A stretch of 64,000 nt of DNA, from positions 458,368 to 522,367 of the forward strand of contig NZ_KZ300477.1 in NCBI RefSeq assembly GCF_002514735.1, written 5' to 3'. The position numbers and the translations under genes were made by a program. Positions 43,900-53,169 of the stretch are shown in pieces. The notes beneath the pieces were generated by a model. It ran no database searches, was not told the DNA's origin, and was given only the letters and a program-made list of their open reading frames with translations. Origin of the DNA: Sediminicola luteus. Lineage in GTDB: Bacteria > Bacteroidota > Bacteroidia > Flavobacteriales > Flavobacteriaceae. The stretch's first letter is position 1, and each line of letters begins with the position of its first letter.

Positions 43900-44220
43900 T
43901 AAATATATTTGCCTGATTTAGTGCGTGTTACAGGCGATAGATTTTAACTACTCACCGAATAATACACCAAAAACAATACAGGGTTGAAAATGAACGTATT
44001 AGATATCAAATATCGTGAAAAAAAAATAAACCCAGCTTCTCGCCTCTCTTCCTAATAATTAAGGGTCAACCTTCTTATAGAATCTACTACAAATTGCGAC
44101 CTATTAATCAACTGAATGTAAGCGAGCGAAACATAGTTTCGTGCTGCAAGCGTCCCAAATCTTACCAAAGACTAATACTACTGCGCGAGGCAATACATAA
44201 TACACTATTGGAACCTTCGG

Positions 44221-44433
44221 CTAAGGTAACCCCCTACCTTTGAAAATTTCCTTCAAGACCTCACATGGGTCTACACCAATGGCCAAGGAAATCAAATACA
44301 GCTCCTCCGCCCTCAAATGCGTCCTTGGATTGGCACTCAGTTGACTGATCCTGGATTTACTGATCCTGGTCCTTCTGGCCACCTCGGCCTTGTTTATGGA
44401 TCTCTTGGCAAGATACAATCCTAGTTCGGTCAT
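44221..44433 (-). CDS. XRE-family helix-turn-helix regulator
   Basis: From the ATG at 44433 the product has 70 residues: MTELGLYLAKRSINKAEVARRTRISKSRISQLSANPRTHLRAEELYLISLAIG, a Cro/CI-type helix-turn-helix with recognition helix around SKSRISQLS. It is short, with almost nothing besides the DNA-binding domain. It is divergent from the HEPN-like gene, and the shared 120-base gap holds a perfect inverted repeat, so it likely represses one or both genes. The longer start at 44484 would add an odd Tyr-rich leader. Confidence 0.8.
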   Translation of the reverse strand: MTELGLYLAKRSINKAEVARRTRISKSRISQLSANPRTHLRAEELYLISLAIGVDPCEVLKEIFKGRGLP

Positions 44434-44534
44434 TTTGAAAGTATAATATTTGTATACATAAATATAGTTTTTAAACACGTTCATGTTAATTATCTACACC
44501 AATCAGCTGATTTTGAATATTTTTTCTATACTTT

Positions 44535-44553
44535 TGTGTAGAATATCTACACA
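44535..44553. promoter_or_regulatory. perfect inverted repeat, likely operator of the XRE regulator
   Basis: TGTGTAGA at 44535-44542, three bases ATA, then TCTACACA at 44546-44553, ending one base before the HEPN-gene ATG. A further half site TATCTACAC occurs about 50 bases upstream. Confidence 0.65.
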
Positions 44554-44554
44554 T

Positions 44555-45787
44555 ATGAATAGGATCAATCACCATATGGGCTTTCCACTACCGGGTTATT
44601 ATAGGGCCCATGGTAACGCCGTCCACTGGGCCACACCATCCGAAATACAACAACTCACGGGACTACGAAGACTCGATAGGATATTCACAAGGACAGTCAC
44701 AATGAAAACAGGTACCCGAACGACCGAATTGCTCCTTATCATGGATACGGACATCAGGGACATTGCCGAACGGGTAATACCACAAATACGGGATATCCTC
44801 AATGATAATGGTCAGGTATCCTTTAATGTCCTTTCCTCTTCCTATGTAAAGGAACAACTAAGGGAGGGCAATCTATACCTTTTACATAATTGCCTACCAG
44901 AACAACTATTCTATCGTAATGAAAGTAATGATCACCGTTGGGAATATCCCACTATAGGGAAAGCCATCCTTTCAAAGGAGGTCGTCAAAACGTTCGAGCA
45001 TGAAATGAACAAAATAACCGCTTACAAAAAAGGCGCGGTCTTTTTCCAGAGGAACCAGTTATTGGATCAAGCCGTCTTTATGGCCCATCAATCCTTCGAA
45101 CAGGGCTACCGCTTATTGGAACATCTGGTTTTTGGGAAGATCAAAGTCTGCCACAGCATCGAAAAACACCAAGCCTACGTCCAACGGAAGATGCCTAACC
45201 TAAAAGGGACCTTCGACATCAAGGACAAATGGGAATACGCCCTTTTAAGGACACTTGACAGCTCATACTCGGACTCCCGGTATTCCAAAGGCCTTAGGAC
45301 CAACCTAGGGGAACTGGATACGATACTCCAAAAACTAAGGGTGTTCATAGAAGAGATCAAAGGAAACTTCGACAGTGCCTTGACGGCATTTATGGGCAAT
45401 GAAAGGGGGCAGGGAAAAAGTAACACAAAAACCAACATGGATATGGAGACGAAAAACAAAAACGAGGACACAGATCGGTTATTGGAACAAATCCAAAAAA
45501 TGACCCAAGATGACTTTGTACTTTTAAAACCTATTGGAGGTAAGGTACGGGGGTCTTATCTGAACGAGGCCTATGTATATGGCTATAAGCAATTGTTCGA
45601 TATCCTTCGTTCCACTTTGAACGTCTGCATCCTGGCATTGGACGAACAGATAGATCTAACCTTGGCCATAAAGAGAAAGGAATTCGACGTTCAGAAAGTC
45701 CTTGAATTCGCCAAGAACCTGATCCCAATGGAAGAGGGGGACTATCTGGACAAGATGCGGGAACTCCTACCGGACACAAAAGAATAG
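44555..45787 (+). CDS. HEPN-like domain protein
   Basis: From the ATG at 44555 the product has 410 residues. FMAHQSFEQGYRLLEHLVFGKIKVCHSIEKH near residues 170-200 matches the helix pattern of HEPN proteins that occur fused to nucleotidyltransferase-like domains. The N-terminal region (TELLLIMDTDIRDIAERVIPQI, VKEQLREGNLYLLHNC) fits the nucleotidyltransferase-like half, but no GSxxxxD catalytic motif is visible and the HEPN RxxxxH motif is not exact. The C-terminal 130 residues follow a low-complexity Lys/Asn/Thr linker. HEPN proteins are often RNases in toxin or defence systems; activity here is unproven. A small gene follows after 44 bases. Confidence 0.55.
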   Translation: MNRINHHMGFPLPGYYRAHGNAVHWATPSEIQQLTGLRRLDRIFTRTVTMKTGTRTTELLLIMDTDIRDIAERVIPQIRDILNDNGQVSFNVLSSSYVKEQLREGNLYLLHNCLPEQLFYRNESNDHRWEYPTIGKAILSKEVVKTFEHEMNKITAYKKGAVFFQRNQLLDQAVFMAHQSFEQGYRLLEHLVFGKIKVCHSIEKHQAYVQRKMPNLKGTFDIKDKWEYALLRTLDSSYSDSRYSKGLRTNLGELDTILQKLRVFIEEIKGNFDSALTAFMGNERGQGKSNTKTNMDMETKNKNEDTDRLLEQIQKMTQDDFVLLKPIGGKVRGSYLNEAYVYGYKQLFDILRSTLNVCILALDEQIDLTLAIKRKEFDVQKVLEFAKNLIPMEEGDYLDKMRELLPDTKE

Positions 45788-45831
45788 CTTGTTAACAAAT
45801 CGGTACCGTATCGATTTAAACCAAACGACCT

Positions 45832-46179
45832 ATGGGACATCCCAAAACCAATATCGAAAAAGCCCTAAGTACCTTAGAGGATATTGGAAAACTGGTATCC
45901 ACACCAATTCCCCAGGCTACTGGACATGAAAACCACAACCTCCAGATCCCGATAACGGTCAGGGACAATTCCGAACTGTTGTATCTTATTTCGTCACTTT
46001 TAAAAACGGTGGTCGTGGCCAGTAGATCGACCGAAGGTCTTTACTCCCCTTCTTTGGAAAGCCACGGGACGGAAGCCCCTCTTACGACCGTTCTGGAATT
46101 GGCCATCCAATTACTCCCCGATCAACAAATGGAAAGCCTTGATCAAATCAAAAAACTACTTTTCGATCTTGAATTGTAA
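45832..46179 (+). CDS. small protein of the HEPN module
   Basis: The 115-residue product starts MGHPKTNIEKALSTLEDIGK and has helical stretches LLYLISSLLKTVVVASRS and a C-terminal LTTVLELAIQLLPDQQMESLDQIKKLLF. I know no named family. The partial gene at the right edge of the window (63801-64000) encodes a clearly related C-terminus (AILELINDILPDDQLTSYDAIEKLL), so it is a repeated accessory protein. It lies 44 bases after the HEPN gene and its stop codon is inside a repeated inverted-repeat element, so it is probably the HEPN partner. Confidence 0.6.
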   Translation: MGHPKTNIEKALSTLEDIGKLVSTPIPQATGHENHNLQIPITVRDNSELLYLISSLLKTVVVASRSTEGLYSPSLESHGTEAPLTTVLELAIQLLPDQQMESLDQIKKLLFDLEL

Positions 46180-46338
46180 CAATTCATAGTAGGCGGAATA
46201 GGGCGTAACGACCGTATTGTTACAATCCATAGGATTTTAAGGATACGCCCGACCCTTCCTAGACCTCCTGTTTTCAAGGGAAACTGGACAAAATCACACC
46301 AATATTGCCGCCTTGGCGCATTACCGTCTTGCTATTCC
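46174..46338 (+). repeat. structured intergenic element, copy 1
   Basis: Arms TTGTAACAAT (46174-46183) and ATTGTTACAA (46216-46225) form an inverted repeat, and TTACCGTCTTGCTATTCC closes the unit at 46321-46338. Copy 2 at 60706 has the same arms and closing motif at exactly the same offsets (38 and 144 bases), although the sequence between differs. The stop codon of the upstream gene lies in the first arm. The following 560 bases up to the tracrRNA hold nothing I recognise. Confidence 0.6.
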
Positions 46339-46903
46339 ATTTATCGCAACATTCTAAACAAAAAAGACACTATAAAAAGGTTCCTTGCATGAAAATTAAA
46401 CCCCTTTTGGTTCAAATGACGAAAAGAGAGAAATAAAGCATAGGAAATATCCTAGTTGGACTTTTTATTGTTTGAGTTTCATTGGTGTTTCTACAAAGAA
46501 TATTAAACTCATCTTGCGATTATCAAAAGGCTAATATCATAAACCAATAGTGGGGGCTAGATAATACTGATGATTAAAATATCCATCATTCCAATATTTG
46601 AACGGTTTATTGGGCCCATTCACCATATTGGCAGTATTGGGTTTCTTTAAAACGATTACAGCCCTAGGTTTGGTTTTTTTGAAATATAGTCGTCCCCATT
46701 TCATGCTTAACATCTAAATACGCCGTACCGAATGGAAAATAAAGTCCATACCAAACCCAAAATGGATCTTGGTAAATATCCCTTCCCCAACGGTAAAACC
46801 TGAAATGATGTTTGTAAGTATCTTTTTAGCAAAGATATTGAGGCAAATATGCTTACAACAGTTAGGTAATAAATAAAAAACATGAAGAAAAACGATTTGT
46901 TTA

Positions 46904-46984
46904 GAAAAAGAAAAGCGACCCAGAAGGGCCGCTTTAAATGTTCTCACAACGGAATAATCCTTATTGTGAATTGCTTTCAGTAAG
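46904..46984 (-). ncRNA. tracrRNA of the type II-C CRISPR system
   Basis: On the minus strand ACTGAAAGCAATTCACAA (46964-46981) is complementary over 18 bases to the start of the CRISPR repeat, so it is the anti-repeat. It is followed by AAGGATTATTCCGTT, a nexus-like hairpin region, and a terminator stem AAGCGGCCC/GGGTCGCTT (46913-46934) with a T-rich end. A TATCTTTA box at 46989-46996 on the same strand could be the promoter, giving an RNA of about 80 nucleotides. It is read divergently from cas9. Confidence 0.85.
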
Positions 46985-47178
46985 GGATAAAGATAAAAAA
47001 ATAATAGAAGACAATCTTACAGAATTCCGTAGTTTTTACACGTTTTAGTTACGTATTTTTATAGGTCATAAGCCTATGGGCCAAACCATTCAATTGGTGT
47101 AAAAAACATTTCATTGAACAAACCAATACCCATTTATATAACAAAGTATCATTACCGTAGGGAACCAAATACTAGATC

Positions 47179-50100
47179 ATGAAAAAAATATTGGGATTAG
47201 ACCTTGGCACCAACTCCATTGGGTGGGCATTGGTTAAAAACAACTTTGATAAAAAAGAAGGGAAAATTATTGATAGCGGTGTGCGGATTATCCCTATGGA
47301 CAAAGGCACAATGGACAGTTTTGGTTCTGGGCAATCCATTTCCCAAACGGCCGACAGAACCGGTTACCGAGGAACGAGGAGACTCTACCAAAGAAGTAAC
47401 CTGAGAAGAGAACGCCTGCACCGGATACTTAATATATTGGGCTTTTTACCCGAACATTATGCCGATAGTATAGATTTTGAAAAGTATTTAGGGCAGTTTA
47501 AGAAAGGGCAAGAAATAAAACTTAATTACAAACCTAATCCTGTCGGTAATGACGAATTTGTTTTTCAAGATTCCTTTTTAGAAATGGTAACCGAGTTTAA
47601 GAAAGAACAACCTACCCTATTTTACCAAAAAGAAAACGGAGAAGAAACCAAAATTCCTTGCGACTGGACTATTTATTATCTACGTAAAAAGGCGTTAACG
47701 CAAGAAATAGAAAAAAAAGAACTCGCTTGGTTATTACTTAATTTTAATCATAAACGAGGGTACTATCAACTGCGAGGCGAAGAGGAAGAAAACACAAGCA
47801 AATTAGAAGAATTTTACGCCTTAAAAATAGTTAATATTGAAGCGACCGAAGATAAAAATTCCAAAGGAACTTGGTACAATGTGAACTTAGAAAACGGATT
47901 TATTTATAGAAGACAAAGCAAAGAATCCCTTGAAAACTGGGTTGGAAAAACCAAAGAGTTTATTGTAACAACCCTATTAGAAAAAAATGGAGAAGTAAAA
48001 CTGGATAAAGAGGGAAACCCTAAAAGAAGTTTTAGAGCGGTTGATTCAGAGAAAGACTGGATTGCCATTAAAAAGAAAACGGAAAACGACATCTACAACT
48101 CCAACAAAACTGTTGGCAGCTTTATCTACGATACCTTATTACAAAACCCAACTCAAAAAATAAACGGTAAGTTAGTAAAAACCATTGAACGGAAGTTTTA
48201 TAAAGAGGAATTGCAACAAATTCTTGAAACACAAATAAAACACCACCCTGAGTTAAGAGACAAAAACCTCTACGAAAAGTGTGTTCAGGAGCTTTACCCA
48301 AGAAATGAGGCACACCAAAACAACATCTTGAACAAAGATGAAAATGAAATGTTTCGCTACTTGTTTATGGACGATATTATCTTTTACCAGCGTCCGTTAA
48401 AAAGCAAAAAATCAACTCTTTCTACGTGTCCCTTTGAAACGAGAACCTTTATAAAAGACAACGAAAAGGTAGAGCAAGGTTTAAAAGTCATATCCAAATC
48501 AAATCCGTATTACATCGAGTTCAGGCTTTGGCAGTTTATCCATAACCTAAAAATCTATAAAATTGAAGATGAAAAAGATATCGATGTTACCCAACAACTT
48601 TTGGAAAACGAAAATGACATTACCGATCTGTTCGACTTTTTGAACGATAAAAAAGAAGTAGAGCAAAAGCATGTTATCAGTTATTTTCCTGCTTTAAAAA
48701 AGTTGACCAAAAAAGAAAAAGAAGCTTACCGCTGGAATTATGTTGAGGACAAAAAATATCCTATAAACCTAACCCGAAATCAGCTTCTGAATAGGCTAAA
48801 CAAAGTTGAAAACCTTGACCTTTCTCAATTTTTGAACAAAGATATTGAACTACAACTTTGGCATATCATCTATTCTGTAAAGGATAAAAATGAGTTTGAA
48901 ACCGCATTGGGCACCTTTGCTAAAAAGCACCAATTAGACCAAACAAGTTTTAAAGAAGCATTTAAGAAGCATCCGCCCTATGCTTCGGATTATGGTGCAT
49001 ATTCCGAAAAAGCGATTAAGAAATTATTACCACTAATGCGGAGGGGTAAATATTGGTCGGAAAATGCCATTGCCGATACAACCAAACAATTTGTTGCCGA
49101 CATCTATGAGCGAATCGCACATATAAAAGCCGAAACTATTGATGATGGGAAGTTAAACCAAGCCATTGCCTTAGTTGCTGATGATGCTATTCCCAAGCAG
49201 TTCATCAAAAGTTTCTTAAAACATAAATTAGATAATCCTTTAACAGGGCTGAATACTTATCAAGTTTGTTATGCGGTGTATCAACGCCACTCAGAACCCT
49301 CGGTTATAACCCAATGGAAAACACCCAAAGATATTAATGCTTATTTGGACAGCTTTAAGCAGCATAGTCTCAGAAACCCAATAGTAGAACAGGTTGTGCT
49401 AGAAACCTTACGAACGGTAAGGGATATTTGGAATTATCATTTAAAGCAAGACCCTAGTTTTAAATTCGATGAGATTCATTTGGAACTAGGTCGGGATATG
49501 AAAAACTCAGCAGATAAACGTAAAAGAATATCCGACCAACAAAACCAAAATGAAAATACCAATAACCGTATCAAACTTTTGTTGGAAGAAATGCAAAACG
49601 AGGGTGCTCGTTCTTTTTCGCCCAGTCATCAGGAAATTTTAAAGATTTACGAAGAAGGTATAGCTCAAAACCCTGAAGTTTCTTACAAGGATGTAAAAGA
49701 AGATGAAGTAGAAAAAATTCGTAAAAATGCAAAGCCATCTACAAGTGATATTAAAAAGTATAAGCTGTGGCTAGAACAAGGTTATATTTCTCCCTACACT
49801 GGCAAACCTATTTCATTAAGCAGATTATTTACCCATGAATATGAGATAGAACACATTATACCACAATCTCGTTATTTTGATGATTCTTTGAGCAATAAGA
49901 TTGTTTGTGAAGCAGACATCAATAGAGATAAAAGCAATAAAACGGCCTATGAATACCTAAAAGCCAAAGGAGGGAGTATTGTTGAGGGGGCAAGGCTTTT
50001 AAGTCTTAGTGAATACGAAAGTCATTGCAATAAGTATTTTAAGAAAAACCGAACTAAACTGAGAAACCTGTTGAGCGAAGAAGTACCTGAAGGCTTTATC

Positions 50101-51801
50101 AACCGTCAATTAAACGATAGCCGATACATTAGTAAATTGGTAAAGGGGCTGCTGAGTAATATTGTGAGAGATATTGATGAAAAAGAATTGACTTCCAAAC
50201 ATTTAGTCCCAGTTTCCGGAGCCATTACCTCTAAACTAAAACAAGATTGGGGCTTACACGAACAATGGAACAAAATTATCCAGCCTCGATTTGAGCGATT
50301 AAATGAGTTAACCAACTCTAATGAATATGGCTATTTAGGCTATCAAAAAGATAAAGACGGAAAACCTGTTGGTAAACAGTTCTTCAGATTGGTCGCTCCA
50401 CAAGGTGTTAGTAAAAAACGTATAGACCACCGCCACCATACCTTAGATGCCATGGTTATTGCTTGTTGTACAAGAAAGCATATCCAATACCTAAACTCAT
50501 TAAGTAACGAAAAAGAAAAGTACAACCTCCAACCATCGTTAATGATAAAAAATGAACAAGGTGATTTTACCAAAATCTTTATTAAACCTTGGCAAAACTT
50601 TACCATAGATATACGAAGTGCTTTAGAAACTACTCCCATAAGTTTTAAGAAAAATACCCGGGTAATTACTAAAACCAACAATAAAACCTGGCAATGGGTA
50701 AAAGATGAAAATGGAAAATTAAAAAAGAAGCTAGTTGCCCAGACCAAAGGTGATAGCAGGGCAATTAGAAAACCTTTACACAAAGAGACCGTTTATGGCT
50801 TGGTTAAAATAAAGCAAAGGAAAAAGGGACTTGCCAGTTTGAAAAATTACCTCGAACAACCTGAATTGATTATCGAAAAATCGGTCAGAGAAAAAGTTAA
50901 AGCACTAAACAAGTTGTTTGATAAGGATAAAAAGAAAATCCTCAAGCACTTAAAAGATAACCCTATTCTACAGAAGGGTAGCATTGTAGATAAGATTAAA
51001 GTTTGGGAATGGACAAGCAATGCTACGGCCTCAAGAGTGAAATTGTCCGATAAGTTTACCCGTAAACAATTAGAATCGATTACTGATAGTGGCATTCAAA
51101 TAATTTTAGAGAACCACATAAAAAACTACCTTGACGAAAAAGATAAAGAGCGATTTGATCTGGCTTTTAATCCCGAAGGAGTTGAACAACTAAACAAAAA
51201 TATTGTTCAACTCAATAATGGCAAAAAACACCACCCCATTTATTCGGTTAGGGTTTATGAAGAGGGTAGCCGATTTGGGGTTTCAAAAGATGAAAGAAAT
51301 AAAAACAAAACCAAGAAATATGTAGAAGCAGCCAAAAGCACCAACCTATTCTTTGCCATTTATTGGAATGAAGAAAAACAAGAGCGTGTGTATGAAACCA
51401 TACCTTTAAATGATGTAATAGAATGGCAAAAAGCACGTGCCAAAAACAAAACCTTTGATGAGCCTATGATTCCAATAAACGCAGAAAAAGGCCGGTTTTT
51501 ATTCTCGCTATCCCCTAACGATTTGGTGTACGTACCCACCGAGGCGGAACAGGAAAATCCTAATTCGGTCGATTTTACCAACCCAAATAAAGAGCAGATG
51601 GGCAGGGTCTATAAGATGGTCAGTTCAAGCGGAAATCAGTGTTTCTTTATACAACATCAAGTTTCGGGAATGATAGAAAGTAAAAAAGAGTTTTCTGCGC
51701 TTAATAAAATGGAAAAATCAATAAAAAATATTATGATAAAATCCATTTGCTGGAAACTAAAAGTGGATCGGTTGGGGCATATTGAAAGCATGGTAAAATG
51801 A
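47179..51801 (+). CDS. cas9: CRISPR-associated endonuclease Cas9, type II-C
   Basis: RNA-guided double-strand DNA nuclease. The 1540-residue product has RuvC-I ILGLDLGTNSIGWAL (Asp8), an Arg-rich bridge helix (RGTRRLYQRSNLRRERLHR), RuvC-II IHLELGRDM (Glu near 769), HNH EIEHIIPQSRYFDDSLSNKIV (His near 892), and RuvC-III HHTLDAMVIA (Asp near 1090). All catalytic residues are intact. The protein is long for subtype II-C, and about 450 residues follow RuvC-III, so the WED/PAM-interacting part is large. The gene is far AT-richer than cas1-cas2. It overlaps cas1 by four bases (ATGA), and no csn2 or cas4 is present. Confidence 0.97.
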   Translation: MKKILGLDLGTNSIGWALVKNNFDKKEGKIIDSGVRIIPMDKGTMDSFGSGQSISQTADRTGYRGTRRLYQRSNLRRERLHRILNILGFLPEHYADSIDFEKYLGQFKKGQEIKLNYKPNPVGNDEFVFQDSFLEMVTEFKKEQPTLFYQKENGEETKIPCDWTIYYLRKKALTQEIEKKELAWLLLNFNHKRGYYQLRGEEEENTSKLEEFYALKIVNIEATEDKNSKGTWYNVNLENGFIYRRQSKESLENWVGKTKEFIVTTLLEKNGEVKLDKEGNPKRSFRAVDSEKDWIAIKKKTENDIYNSNKTVGSFIYDTLLQNPTQKINGKLVKTIERKFYKEELQQILETQIKHHPELRDKNLYEKCVQELYPRNEAHQNNILNKDENEMFRYLFMDDIIFYQRPLKSKKSTLSTCPFETRTFIKDNEKVEQGLKVISKSNPYYIEFRLWQFIHNLKIYKIEDEKDIDVTQQLLENENDITDLFDFLNDKKEVEQKHVISYFPALKKLTKKEKEAYRWNYVEDKKYPINLTRNQLLNRLNKVENLDLSQFLNKDIELQLWHIIYSVKDKNEFETALGTFAKKHQLDQTSFKEAFKKHPPYASDYGAYSEKAIKKLLPLMRRGKYWSENAIADTTKQFVADIYERIAHIKAETIDDGKLNQAIALVADDAIPKQFIKSFLKHKLDNPLTGLNTYQVCYAVYQRHSEPSVITQWKTPKDINAYLDSFKQHSLRNPIVEQVVLETLRTVRDIWNYHLKQDPSFKFDEIHLELGRDMKNSADKRKRISDQQNQNENTNNRIKLLLEEMQNEGARSFSPSHQEILKIYEEGIAQNPEVSYKDVKEDEVEKIRKNAKPSTSDIKKYKLWLEQGYISPYTGKPISLSRLFTHEYEIEHIIPQSRYFDDSLSNKIVCEADINRDKSNKTAYEYLKAKGGSIVEGARLLSLSEYESHCNKYFKKNRTKLRNLLSEEVPEGFINRQLNDSRYISKLVKGLLSNIVRDIDEKELTSKHLVPVSGAITSKLKQDWGLHEQWNKIIQPRFERLNELTNSNEYGYLGYQKDKDGKPVGKQFFRLVAPQGVSKKRIDHRHHTLDAMVIACCTRKHIQYLNSLSNEKEKYNLQPSLMIKNEQGDFTKIFIKPWQNFTIDIRSALETTPISFKKNTRVITKTNNKTWQWVKDENGKLKKKLVAQTKGDSRAIRKPLHKETVYGLVKIKQRKKGLASLKNYLEQPELIIEKSVREKVKALNKLFDKDKKKILKHLKDNPILQKGSIVDKIKVWEWTSNATASRVKLSDKFTRKQLESITDSGIQIILENHIKNYLDEKDKERFDLAFNPEGVEQLNKNIVQLNNGKKHHPIYSVRVYEEGSRFGVSKDERNKNKTKKYVEAAKSTNLFFAIYWNEEKQERVYETIPLNDVIEWQKARAKNKTFDEPMIPINAEKGRFLFSLSPNDLVYVPTEAEQENPNSVDFTNPNKEQMGRVYKMVSSSGNQCFFIQHQVSGMIESKKEFSALNKMEKSIKNIMIKSICWKLKVDRLGHIESMVK

Positions 51802-52697
51802 TTAAACGCACCCTGTTTTTCGGCAACCCCGCCTACTTGAGCACCCGTAACGAGCAATTGGTGGTACGCTACCCCAATGACGAGATGCCCGAAAAAACCA
51901 TACCTATAGAAGATTTGGGTTTTGTAGTACTCGAGAATCCCCAAATAACCCTTACCCATGGCTTGCTCATGAAGCTGGTACAGAATAAAACGGCCGTTAT
52001 TACCTGTGACCGGCAACATTTGCCCTGTGGTTATTTACAGCCTCTTGTGGGCCATAGCGAACAGACCGAACGTATGCGTTACCAACTCAATGCCAGTCAG
52101 CCCCTTAAAAAACAACTGTGGCAGCAAACCGTAATGGCCAAAATAGAAAACCAGGCCCAACATTTACTCCTAAGGCAAAAAAACGCCCTAAAACTAAAAC
52201 GTTGGGCCAAAGTGGTAAAGAGTGGCGATGCCGAAAACCACGAGGCCATCGCGGCTGCTTATTATTTTCAGCATTTGTTTAACGGTATCGAAGATTTTTC
52301 GCGAAACCAAAAAGGGGTGGCACCCAACCAACTGCTCAATTATGGTTATGCCATCTTACGGGCGGTCTGTGCCCGTGCCCTATGTGGTAGTGGACTTTTA
52401 CCTTCTGTAGGTATTTTCCATCGTAACAAATACAATGCCTTTTGTTTGGCCGACGATATTATGGAACCCTACCGTCCCTTTGTAGATTTTTTGGTATACG
52501 ATATCGCGGCCAGTGGTTGTACCCTAGAGCCCATGAATACCCGACTGAAATCGGAATTGTTGCGCTTACCGGCCCTAGATGTGTACATAGATGGCAAACA
52601 AAGCCCGCTTATGGTGGCTATGAGCCGTACCACCAATAGCGTATTCGATTGTTTTTTAGGAAGTTCCCGCAAAATATTATATCCCGAAATACGTTAA
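51798..52697 (+). CDS. cas1: CRISPR-associated integrase Cas1
   Basis: Spacer-integration subunit. The 299-residue product shows the type II Cas1 layout: N-terminal beta domain (TLFFGNPAYLSTRNEQLVVRY), then active-site residues in DAENHEAIAAAYYF (Glu near 149), GIFHRNKYNAF (His) and LADDIMEPYRPFVD (Asp/Glu). Start codon overlaps the cas9 stop. Base composition and codon use look like the chromosome left of 32 kb and unlike cas9, so the adaptation genes may have a different history. Confidence 0.96.
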   Translation: MIKRTLFFGNPAYLSTRNEQLVVRYPNDEMPEKTIPIEDLGFVVLENPQITLTHGLLMKLVQNKTAVITCDRQHLPCGYLQPLVGHSEQTERMRYQLNASQPLKKQLWQQTVMAKIENQAQHLLLRQKNALKLKRWAKVVKSGDAENHEAIAAAYYFQHLFNGIEDFSRNQKGVAPNQLLNYGYAILRAVCARALCGSGLLPSVGIFHRNKYNAFCLADDIMEPYRPFVDFLVYDIAASGCTLEPMNTRLKSELLRLPALDVYIDGKQSPLMVAMSRTTNSVFDCFLGSSRKILYPEIR

Positions 52698-52702
52698 ATT
52701 AA

Positions 52703-53056
<354 letters not shown>

Positions 53057-53130
53057 GATTGGAAAAACACTGGTGGCCATCAGAAAACCTTTTACGGACG
53101 CGCTTTATTTTTTAATCCTACGGAGACGCA

Positions 53131-53169
53131 TAAAAAACAGGATACCAGGTTTTTATGGCAGGTATCCTG
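53131..53169 (-). terminator. terminator of the CRISPR array transcript
   Basis: On the minus strand CAGGATACC (53169-53161) pairs perfectly with GGTATCCTG (53146-53138) and is followed by a T-run (53137-53132). The first four bases of the stem belong to the outermost repeat. It can end a leftward array transcript just before cas2. Confidence 0.75.

Noticed and set aside
46964..46981. Repeat-like sequence near cas9 as a stray CRISPR repeat or plus-strand tracrRNA
   Set aside because: Only 18 bases match, and the minus strand continues into a nexus and terminator; the plus strand has neither.
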